A model generated the notes under the pieces. The model was given only the letters and a program-made list of their open reading frames with translations. It was not told the DNA's origin and searched no databases. 43,882 bases of DNA from an uncultured Methanobrevibacter sp. (lineage in GTDB: Archaea; Methanobacteriota; Methanobacteria; Methanobacteriales; Methanobacteriaceae), in assembly GCA_946541845.1 (NCBI GenBank), contig CAMNJW010000008.1, forward strand, positions 1 to 43,882, given 5' to 3'. The number at the start of each line of letters is the position of its first letter. Positions within the stretch are counted from its first letter, which is position 1. Made by a program: the position numbers and the translations under genes. Positions 30,617 through 38,814 of the stretch are shown piece by piece.

Positions 30617-31453
30617 ATGACTGATGAAACAAAAATTAAGTTATTTCAAAATCAGGAAGTAAGACTGAAATGGGATGATGAAATAGGAGAGTACTATTTT
30701 TCAGTAGTGGACGTTGTTGGAATTCTTAGTGGGAGTAAAAATCCAAATAATTATTGGAAAGTATTGAAAAAAAGACTTAAAGATGAAGGTGTTGAGTTGG
30801 TTACAATTTGTAACCAACTGAAATTACCATCACATAAAGATGGTAAAATGTATAAAACAGATGTTGCTACTGCAAAACAATTATTCCGTATCATTCAATC
30901 AATACCTTCACCAAATGCCGAACCATTTAAACAATGGTTAGCTCAAGTGGGCAGTGAAAGACTTGATGAGATAGCAGACCCTGAAATAGCTATTGAAAGG
31001 GCAGTTGCCACTTATCGTGAAAAAGGATATAGTGAAGAATGGATCACTCAAAGATTAAGGGGTATTGAAATAAGAAAGGATTTAACTTCTGAATGGGATA
31101 GGTCAGGTGTTAAAAAAGGAAGGGAATATGTAATACTCACCAATGAGATTAGTCAGGCATCTTTTGGTATTACAACAGGTGAACATAAAAAGATTAAGGG
31201 ATTAAAAAAAGAGAACCTTCGTGACAATATGACTAATGCGGAATTGGTAATTAACATGTTGGGTGAGTTGGCAACTACTGAAATTAGCAAAACTGAAAAT
31301 CCACAGGGTTTTGAAGAAAGTAAAGCAGTTGCAAGAGATGGTGGAAGCATTGCAGGCAATGCTTTAAGGGAATTGGAAGAGCGAACTGGACGAAAAGTTG
31401 TGAGCAGTAAAAATTCTAAAAATCCAAGGTTATTGGATGAAAATTTAAAGTAG
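30617..31453 (+). CDS. Bro-N domain protein with DinD-like C-terminal region
   Basis: A 278-residue protein. Residues about 8-115 match the Bro-N (phage antirepressor) domain: the core FSVVDVVGILSGS, NYWKVLKKRLKDEG, and a terminal segment AEPFKQWLAQVGSERLDEI. The rest, with TNEISQASFGITTGEHKKIK, DNMTNAELVINMLGE and KAVARDGGSIAGNALRELE, resembles the C-terminal part of DNA-damage-inducible protein D. Bro-N proteins usually belong to viruses and integrated elements; DinD of E. coli acts on RecA. AAAGGAG gives a strong ribosome site. It is flanked by a 14-bp repeat and by long spacers, which hints at acquisition. Its present role is unknown. Confidence 0.82.
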   Translation: MTDETKIKLFQNQEVRLKWDDEIGEYYFSVVDVVGILSGSKNPNNYWKVLKKRLKDEGVELVTICNQLKLPSHKDGKMYKTDVATAKQLFRIIQSIPSPNAEPFKQWLAQVGSERLDEIADPEIAIERAVATYREKGYSEEWITQRLRGIEIRKDLTSEWDRSGVKKGREYVILTNEISQASFGITTGEHKKIKGLKKENLRDNMTNAELVINMLGELATTEISKTENPQGFEESKAVARDGGSIAGNALRELEERTGRKVVSSKNSKNPRLLDENLK

Positions 31454-31516
31454 GGACAATTTGAATTTGTAGTGAATGTGGATTTTATCTATTATGATTT
31501 TTTTTAGTTTGAATAA

Positions 31517-32602
<1,086 letters not shown>

Positions 32603-32633
32603 AAAATTAAAAATAAGTTAAAATGTTGCCATT

Positions 32634-32987
32634 TTAACTTTTATCTACTTTTTTTCTACTAAATATTATATCCAGTATTATTGTCAGAACCAATAATGCA
32701 GTTGATATAACAAGATTGTTTCCAAAATATACTTCGCACAATCCGATTACAATTGCCAATATGAATGCAATCTTAACAGAAATATGTATTTCACTCAATT
32801 TTTCCTTTAATGGCTTATTATCGGAATTGGATAATGTTCTAATGCTCATATAAAAAAGACTGATCCAGAACAATAGATTCCAAATCTCTCCATACTTTGG
32901 ATAAATCAAGGTTGTTGATAGAATTATTAGAAACACAATAACAACTGGAAGTATAATTTTTAAGTCTTTTCTGTTAATTTTAATCAC
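32634..32987 (-). CDS. Small four-helix membrane protein
   Basis: A 117-residue protein made almost entirely of four predicted membrane helices (about 11-29, 34-50, 70-87 and 92-110) with a short charged loop at 52-66 and a basic tail. There is no recognisable family motif. Its ATG overlaps the stop of the large secreted Ig-repeat protein by 4 bases, so it is made from the same message. It may anchor, export or protect against its partner. No direct evidence chooses between these. Confidence 0.72.
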   Translation of the reverse strand: MIKINRKDLKIILPVVIVFLIILSTTLIYPKYGEIWNLLFWISLFYMSIRTLSNSDNKPLKEKLSEIHISVKIAFILAIVIGLCEVYFGNNLVISTALLVLTIILDIIFSRKKVDKS

Positions 32988-35893
32988 CTTTTCCAGCTTT
33001 CATCCCAATATTTTGTAGGCATGCTAATCGGTGTCCAGTAGTCCTCACTGAAATATAGGTATGTTTCAGCTTCTGTTAGTTTCTTTGTTTTTCCATGACT
33101 AATATATGTTACATTTGCCCTATTCAATGTCAGGTCATCATTGATTTTGACTTCTATATAATCATACCCTCCATTCTTGTTGGGGATGTTGTATATCTTT
33201 TTTCCTTGTAGATATCCAGGTCTTGTAAAAGTTGCTCTGTCCATTAGGTTATGCCAATCCTTTTCATTTACCATTTTATCCCGATATGTTGTTCCAATGG
33301 TTTGCACAACTGTCATTAATGTGAATAGTTTTGTGGCTGATAATGCTGCACCTTTTAGAATATATCCCAGTCCTAATTTTATGCTTTGGTATGCTAAAAT
33401 GGAAAATGGATGTATTTTTTCTAATTTGTCTGATAGTGCATAGATTCCTGGCGAAAACATAGATATTGCATCTTTAATTCCGGCAATAATGTCTTTTGGT
33501 ATTATTCCAACACTGCAACAGTCTTTTGTTGTGGAAATTGATGACCCCTTATATGTTGCATTGCCATTAGACATTATCACGCTTGCAACACCACTGGTGG
33601 CGTTAAATGTTATTGCGCTGTTGCTTCCGTCTTCTGCAAACAAATAAATCATTTCTCCAAAGTCTACAATGCTGAATTTGCCGCTGACAATTGCTGAGGA
33701 TATGCTGTCAAATGAATTGCTTGTATTGTCCAGATATCTCGCCGCAATTTTTGATAGGGCATAATCTTCCAGATTAGGTAAGTTTATTGAATTCATAAGC
33801 TTGAATAACAATTTGTCTGTTTCGTTGTTTCCCTTAACTTCCATTCCCATGTCGGCATTTAGGATATCAATGTAGGTATCCTTTAGGTTAATTCCTCCAA
33901 GCAATACAAGTGTATTTTTTCGATTCCAGTTCACATTAAATTCTTTTGAGTAGCTATCTGCAAATGCATCGGCAAGCCAGGTTGTTTCAAGGCTAGCCAA
34001 ATGCATTCCATAAACGTTCATCACGCCAAATCGGTTTAAATACTTTGGATTTTTATCAATCCATGATTCCAATATATTTTTTGTAATCTTTTCGTTTATT
34101 ATGCTGTAGGACTGCAGAACTTCAAATCCCATTGAATTTCTATAATTTTCATCAAGCCCATAGCTTATTGTTTCAGGCTTTTGAAGTTCCTCCTTCCCTT
34201 TCACTGAAAATTTGGTGAGTATGTCTTCTTTTGAAATGTATCCTGCAATGGAATTTCCAAAGTAGCTGAATGTCACAGGTTTTCCTGTATTTGTGAATCT
34301 TATTGAAGATGCATCATGATGGGTTATTTCATCGTAGCTTTTATAGTTGAAATCATAGATTGTTTTTCCATAAAATTTTGACAGGCTATATTGCAGTCCC
34401 AATTCATCGAAATTTAAGGTCTGAAAGCCGATTTTTGCAGTTATCCTGTCATTTTCCATGTATGTTAGGAGTTCACTTTTGTCCAAACCTTTGGCTGCAT
34501 AAAATCCGAACAATGAAGTTGGATCTTTACTTTTGCTTTGATAATCAATCTGCGTAAAACCTTTGATTTTACTGATGACTATTCCATCGGAAGTCAGTTT
34601 ACTTTTATCGCTATTGCTGATAACTTTGCCTCCGTCAAATGGTATCAAATAGGATTTGTAGTCCAATACTGTCGAATTAATACCATTAATCCTTTTGGTT
34701 GTAAAAACATGGGAATTTGAACCAATCTGTATTGTGTAAATTTCGTTTTTTGGCATTTTTATGATGCCGTCGATTCCAGTTTTAATCGTGTATACGGAAT
34801 TATAAAACGCATATCTTGTTGTAACATTGACATAGTCTGGAATCAATGCTGTATGGACAAAGTGGGTGGGAACGATTGGCTTGTTTACTGTAATTCTATT
34901 CGAATTTTTAAGGCCGCTGTATTCTGTGGTGATGCCATATTTTCCAGCCTTTAGATTCACGTTCAAGGTTGCAATTCCATTTTTATTGGTTGTTTTTGTA
35001 TATGTCTTACCGTTAACTTTTATGGTAACCTTTTTATTTGAAGAAGCCTTTCCATTACTGTTTAGGACCTTCACATTGAATTTTCCACTCTTTCCTTCAT
35101 CCATTGTCATATCATTTGTTTCAATCAGTGATTTTATTGTGACAGACTTTGTAACGGATTCTCCAGTTTTAGGATTTATTGATGAAACGCTGTATTTTCC
35201 AGGCTTCAAACCAACAATAAGTTTTCCTTTTCCCTGTGCGTTTGTTTTAACGGAGTATGTTTTGCTGTTCAATTTGAATTTGACTGCGGTGTTTTTCAAT
35301 AGATTTCCTTTCTGGTTGTAAAACGTGGAATAATAGGAAGCGGTATTTTTATAGTATTTGGTGAAATCACTGCATTTTATTGTGCTTTTAACTGTAACGG
35401 TGCTTTTGATGGATTTTGCATTGAAATTCTTTGTTTGAGCAAAGCTTGTCAGGACTATATAACTTCCGCTTTTTAGGTTTAGATTAAGCGATGCCTTGCC
35501 TTTGCTGTCAGTTAATCTGTTGTAGCTTTTCCCATTAATCGTGATGTTGATTTTTGCTTTGCCTATCGCTTTTTTGTTTTTATCTTTTAGGGTTACAGTA
35601 AACTTGCTTCCGTCTTTGTAGTACATTTTAACATCGGGAGCCTTTAATGTAACTTCCTCTTTTTTAACTGTAGCTTTTTTCACGCTTGTGGTAACAGCCT
35701 CCAGTTTCTCATTTTCAGTATCGCTCAGTTCAATTTTCTCTTCGCTGTTTTCTACACTTAGTTTGCATAAATCCTGGTTCGGATCAGGTTGCTGAATACT
35801 TATTGTTTCACTTTCATTGTCTGCCGCCGAAACGGCACAGATTAAAAAAAGAAACAGGAAAATGAAACATATGGTGTTTATTTTCTTATTCAT
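32984..35893 (-). CDS. Secreted adhesin-like protein with Ig-like repeats
   Basis: A 969-residue protein. A signal peptide (cut near VSA, 23/24) is followed by an acidic stretch (25-65). Three Ig-like (Big_1/invasin-type) repeats lie at about 88-168, 172-253 and 258-335, each with a GKSY, SKTY or GKTY strand and a G-x-A-x-L-N or equivalent turn; a shorter fourth is at about 350-400. Residues 400-820 are a large globular region I do not recognise. A 42-residue hydrophobic, glycine- and alanine-rich stretch (830-871) and a 98-residue aromatic tail end the protein. Such adhesin-like proteins are typical of gut Methanobrevibacter. No C-terminal anchor is seen. AAGGT precedes the ATG by 7 bases. 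Confidence 0.85.
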   Translation of the reverse strand: MNKKINTICFIFLFLFLICAVSAADNESETISIQQPDPNQDLCKLSVENSEEKIELSDTENEKLEAVTTSVKKATVKKEEVTLKAPDVKMYYKDGSKFTVTLKDKNKKAIGKAKINITINGKSYNRLTDSKGKASLNLNLKSGSYIVLTSFAQTKNFNAKSIKSTVTVKSTIKCSDFTKYYKNTASYYSTFYNQKGNLLKNTAVKFKLNSKTYSVKTNAQGKGKLIVGLKPGKYSVSSINPKTGESVTKSVTIKSLIETNDMTMDEGKSGKFNVKVLNSNGKASSNKKVTIKVNGKTYTKTTNKNGIATLNVNLKAGKYGITTEYSGLKNSNRITVNKPIVPTHFVHTALIPDYVNVTTRYAFYNSVYTIKTGIDGIIKMPKNEIYTIQIGSNSHVFTTKRINGINSTVLDYKSYLIPFDGGKVISNSDKSKLTSDGIVISKIKGFTQIDYQSKSKDPTSLFGFYAAKGLDKSELLTYMENDRITAKIGFQTLNFDELGLQYSLSKFYGKTIYDFNYKSYDEITHHDASSIRFTNTGKPVTFSYFGNSIAGYISKEDILTKFSVKGKEELQKPETISYGLDENYRNSMGFEVLQSYSIINEKITKNILESWIDKNPKYLNRFGVMNVYGMHLASLETTWLADAFADSYSKEFNVNWNRKNTLVLLGGINLKDTYIDILNADMGMEVKGNNETDKLLFKLMNSINLPNLEDYALSKIAARYLDNTSNSFDSISSAIVSGKFSIVDFGEMIYLFAEDGSNSAITFNATSGVASVIMSNGNATYKGSSISTTKDCCSVGIIPKDIIAGIKDAISMFSPGIYALSDKLEKIHPFSILAYQSIKLGLGYILKGAALSATKLFTLMTVVQTIGTTYRDKMVNEKDWHNLMDRATFTRPGYLQGKKIYNIPNKNGGYDYIEVKINDDLTLNRANVTYISHGKTKKLTEAETYLYFSEDYWTPISMPTKYWDESWKR

Positions 35894-35899
35894 AGTATC

Positions 35900-35940
35900 T
35901 ACCTTAATGTCAATTTTTATCGCAATCGACGATTAAGGTA
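35900..35940 (-). promoter_or_regulatory. Inverted repeat over the start site of the adhesin-like gene
   Basis: Nine-base arms TACCTTAAT (35900-35908) and ATTAAGGTA (35932-35940) are separated by 23 bases. The inner arm contains the AAGGT ribosome site of the 969-residue gene. A TTTAAATA box at 35953-35960 places transcription start near 35930, so the outer arm would lie just upstream of it. The repeat is therefore better read as a repressor operator; if transcription starts further up, it could fold over the ribosome site. Confidence 0.5.
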
Positions 35941-36020
35941 TGATATCTTAAATATTTAAACTTTGATTTTAAAAATAAATAGTAAATGACTTTTAAAATG
36001 AATTTAAAGGATAAATAATC

Positions 36021-36659
36021 TTAATATATGACCATAATGCACATATAAGTAAATTCACTCTGTGCAATCTCTTTTAAAGTTGCCTCTACAATTTTTTCAT
36101 CCGGATAGCTTAACCTTTCACAGACTACAACTTTACGGTCTTCATCAACGCCATTGTCAAGCAGGAACTGGGCCATGTCCTTCACTTTTCTTGAAGGAAG
36201 GGCGATTGTGGTTTTGCCGTTGTTGATTACAGGCAATATGTCCTCTATGTTTTCCCTGCCATGGAAGGTCATGACATTCGCATTGTCCCATTGGATATGG
36301 CATTTTGCAGCCGCAAGCTGGAGGGAGCTTATTCCAGGTATGACCTCGATATTTTCCTTGTCAAACCCTTTTTCACCGGATATTCTCAGCACGGTATTTA
36401 AAACGCCTGAAAAACCAGGGTCTCCTGTTGACAATATTGAAACGGTATTGCCGCTGCAAGCTAACTCGACGCCCTCTTCCAATTTGTCAAGCAGTTCCTT
36501 GACGTTGAATGCAATCTTGTTTTGAACATCATCGAACAGGTCTATTGCCCGTGTGCTTCCAACAGTATAGTCACTTGATTTAACTGTATCAACTGCTTTT
36601 TTAGTTAAGTATTCGCTTGCTCCAGGTCCAATTCCAATAATATAGATTTTTCCAGTCAT
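36021..36659 (-). CDS. cbiE: Cobalt-precorrin-7 (C5)-methyltransferase
   Basis: A 212-residue tetrapyrrole methylase. It begins MTGKIYIIGIGPGASEYLT with the family GPG loop, has LSTGDPGFSG, and VIPGISSLQLAAAK. Among the tetrapyrrole methylases the overall match is to CbiE, which methylates C5 of the corrin ring on the way to cobamides. The separate CbiT subunit is not adjacent. The frame opens earlier (ATG 36668, overlapping the hxlR stop), but ATG 36659 gives the normal N-terminus. It is co-transcribed with, and directly downstream of, the HxlR regulator. Confidence 0.87.
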   Translation of the reverse strand: MTGKIYIIGIGPGASEYLTKKAVDTVKSSDYTVGSTRAIDLFDDVQNKIAFNVKELLDKLEEGVELACSGNTVSILSTGDPGFSGVLNTVLRISGEKGFDKENIEVIPGISSLQLAAAKCHIQWDNANVMTFHGRENIEDILPVINNGKTTIALPSRKVKDMAQFLLDNGVDEDRKVVVCERLSYPDEKIVEATLKEIAQSEFTYMCIMVIY

Positions 36660-36660
36660 T

Positions 36661-37044
36661 TTAATCATCAATGTTTAATGTCTCTCTGAAAGAGTTTTTC
36701 AGGTTGTTTTTTGTTTCCTCTGAATAAACCTTGTCCTTCTCGTCCTCTAAGGTAAACATGGCCAGTTCATAAATGATTCTGTTCATTGACTTTCCATATT
36801 CGGTGAGGTAATATTCGGTGCTGACAGGTGTTGTATTTAAAACATGCTTTTCGATAATTCCGTTTTCTTCCAATTCCTTAAGGCAGCTTGACAGTACCTT
36901 GTTGCTTAGGTTGGGTTTATCTTCCTTGAATTCCTTGAAATGTTTTTTGCCGAAAAACAGGTCCCTTATAATCTGAATGCTCCATTTTTTGTTAATCAGA
37001 CTTAAGGTTCTGTCAACAGGACAAACGATTTTTTCGCTATTCAT
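36661..37044 (-). CDS. HxlR family transcriptional regulator
   Basis: A 127-residue winged-helix DNA-binding protein of the HxlR/DUF24 type: CPVDRTLSLINKKWSIQIIRDL, the recognition-helix region FKEDKPNLSNKVLSSCLKEL, and the wing ending VSTEYYLTEYGKSM. Cys8 sits where redox-sensing members such as YodB and HypR carry their conserved N-terminal cysteine; a second cysteine lies in the SSCLKEL helix. It is divergent from the macrodomain-sirtuin pair across 131-149 bases and upstream of cbiE. Control of the divergent pair is the likeliest role, inferred from position and the dyads between them. Confidence 0.88.
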   Translation of the reverse strand: MNSEKIVCPVDRTLSLINKKWSIQIIRDLFFGKKHFKEFKEDKPNLSNKVLSSCLKELEENGIIEKHVLNTTPVSTEYYLTEYGKSMNRIIYELAMFTLEDEKDKVYSEETKNNLKNSFRETLNIDD

Positions 37045-37083
37045 AATTATAGTTTATTTATATGATTATTAATCTTTTTCTTA

Positions 37084-37118
37084 GTTACAATGAGGTAACC
37101 TCGTTTCTTTTAGGTTAC
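37084..37118. promoter_or_regulatory. Candidate HxlR operator between hxlR and the macrodomain gene
   Basis: Three GTTAC/GTAAC elements lie at 37084-37088, 37095-37099 and 37114-37118. The first two form the dyad GTTAC-6-GTAAC. GAGGTAACCTC at 37092-37102 is an 11-bp palindrome, and GTTACAA repeats exactly 30 bases apart (37084, 37114). The block sits between an hxlR box (about 37067-37076) and a macrodomain-gene box ATTTAAATA (about 37126-37134), where one bound protein could control both. Confidence 0.5.
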
Positions 37119-37193
37119 AAAAATCATTTAAATACCTAAATTCTATTAATAATTAACAAGACGGAGGGGATTAAAATAAACGCAGAAGAACAA

Positions 37194-37970
37194 TTGGATT
37201 TTCTTATTAATTATTTGATTGACGAAAGAAATGAGGCAATTGACATTCCAACTAACTATCAAGATAAGCGAAACTTGCTTCGTGCATTAATGAATATCAG
37301 AATGCCTGGAAAAGTTTCTGATGAGTTTTTAAAAGTTCAGGATGAATTCTTGACTGCTGAAACATCAAGCAAGGAGTTAACTTGCGTTGAAGATATTGGT
37401 GAGGTTGAGGGTAAAATTGCTCTATGGCAAGGTGACATTGTAACCTTAAAAGTTGATGCAATTGTTAATGCTGCAAATTCAAAGCTTTTAGGATGCTTTA
37501 TTCCAATGCATAACTGCATTGACAATGTCATTCACTCCGCAGCAGGGGTTCAATTAAGAGAAGAATGTAATTCCATAATGGAAGTTCAAAGACGTGATGA
37601 GGATATCGGAGGAGCCAAAATCACCAGTGCCTACAATCTGCCTTCAAAATATGTGATTCACACTGTTGGGCCCGCAATACCTCAGGGGTCTCTTCCGACT
37701 CAAGAAGATTGTGACTTGCTTGCAAGCTGTTATAGGTCATGTTTGGAACTTGCTGATTACAATAACCTCAAGTCAATCGCTTTTTGTGGTATTTCAACAG
37801 GTGTTTTTAATTTCCCTCAAATGGAAGCTGCAGAAATTGCAGTAAATACTGTTAATGAATACTTGGATTCCAAGGAGTCTACCAGTTTGGAATGTGTAAT
37901 TTTCAATGTATTTTCAGATGAAAGCTATTTAACTTATAAAGATTTATTGTTTGGTGATATTCGTGAATAG
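37194..37970 (+). CDS. Zinc-dependent macrodomain ADP-ribosyl hydrolase
   Basis: A 258-residue (from TTG) macrodomain protein. The ADP-ribose pocket segments are [19 protein letters not shown] (78-96), [19 protein letters not shown] (100-118) and [11 protein letters not shown] (198-208). C101, H106 and C108 form the zinc site that marks the Zn-macro class known from Staphylococcus and Streptococcus SirTM operons, which removes ADP-ribose from proteins. The ribosome site GGAGG (37163-37167) is 26 bases from this TTG but 8 bases from an in-frame ATA at 37176, which would add six residues (NAEEQ...). No ATG or GTG is available upstream. The sirtuin gene overlaps its 3' end. Confidence 0.88.
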   Translation: MDFLINYLIDERNEAIDIPTNYQDKRNLLRALMNIRMPGKVSDEFLKVQDEFLTAETSSKELTCVEDIGEVEGKIALWQGDIVTLKVDAIVNAANSKLLGCFIPMHNCIDNVIHSAAGVQLREECNSIMEVQRRDEDIGGAKITSAYNLPSKYVIHTVGPAIPQGSLPTQEDCDLLASCYRSCLELADYNNLKSIAFCGISTGVFNFPQMEAAEIAVNTVNEYLDSKESTSLECVIFNVFSDESYLTYKDLLFGDIRE

Positions 37971-38814
37971 GTTTGTTCAAAGATTAGATAAGGCTAAAGA
38001 AGTTATAGATAATGCGGATTATATTATTATAGGTGCAGGTGCAGGTTTATCAACTGCTGCAGGCATTGATTATGGATTTGATAGATTTAGTAAGTATTTT
38101 CAGGATTTTATAGACAAATATCATTTTGAAGATTTGTACACTTCAGGATTTTATCCTTTTGAGACTCAAGAGGAGAAATGGGCGTACTGGGCAAGGCATA
38201 TCCAAGTGAACAGGTACGATGTCGGAAAAACAGCTCTTTATCAAAAATTACTGAATCTGGTTAAGGATAAGGATTATTTCGTATTGACCACCAATGTGGA
38301 GCATCAGTTTTGGATAAATGAATTTGAAGATGAAAGAATTTTTGCAACACAGGGAGATTACGGTCTATTGCAGTGCAGCAAGGCATGCCATGACAAGTTG
38401 TATGATAATGAAAAGCAGGTCAGTGAATGGATTGAAAAGACTGTGGACTGTAAAATTCCTTCAGATTTGGTTCCAAAATGCCCAGTATGTGGGGCTGATA
38501 TGGAAACTAATCTCAGAAAGGATAATCTCTTCGTTGAAGATGAAAAATGGCATGAAATGAAGAAAAATTATGCTGAATTTTTAGGAAAAATTGACGAGGA
38601 TGAAAATTTGGTATTTCTGGAATTGGGAGTTGGATTCAACACTCCTGTCATCATCAGATATCCGTTTGAACAGATGACATATAATAATCCGAATGCAACA
38701 TTAATCAGAATTAATAAGGATTATCCTCAGGCAATACCTGAAAATGAAGACAGGACAATCAGTTTTGATGAGGATATTTCAGAAATATTTGACTATTGGC
38801 TTTCAAGAGTCTAA
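37963..38814 (+). CDS. Class M sirtuin (SirTM), protein ADP-ribosyltransferase
   Basis: A 283-residue sirtuin of the macrodomain-linked class. NAD-binding [11 protein letters not shown] starts at 24, TTNVEHQF is at 109-116, TQGDYG at 129-134 (in place of the catalytic-His QxHG of deacetylase sirtuins), and a zinc site uses C138, C142, C173 and C176. In bacteria SirTM enzymes ADP-ribosylate a lipoyl carrier protein, and the paired macrodomain reverses this. GTG 37963 is preferred: GGTGAT lies just upstream and the 8-base overlap with the macrodomain gene suits translational coupling; TTG 37951 is an open alternative. It ends 12 bases inside the convergent phosphodiesterase gene. Confidence 0.88.
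   Translation: MNRFVQRLDKAKEVIDNADYIIIGAGAGLSTAAGIDYGFDRFSKYFQDFIDKYHFEDLYTSGFYPFETQEEKWAYWARHIQVNRYDVGKTALYQKLLNLVKDKDYFVLTTNVEHQFWINEFEDERIFATQGDYGLLQCSKACHDKLYDNEKQVSEWIEKTVDCKIPSDLVPKCPVCGADMETNLRKDNLFVEDEKWHEMKKNYAEFLGKIDEDENLVFLELGVGFNTPVIIRYPFEQMTYNNPNATLIRINKDYPQAIPENEDRTISFDEDISEIFDYWLSRV

Noticed and set aside
34866-35321. Plus-strand 151-codon hydrophobic ORF
   Set aside because: Antisense of the Ig-like repeats of the adhesin-like gene; its Phe/Leu richness arises from reversed Lys/Asn codons.
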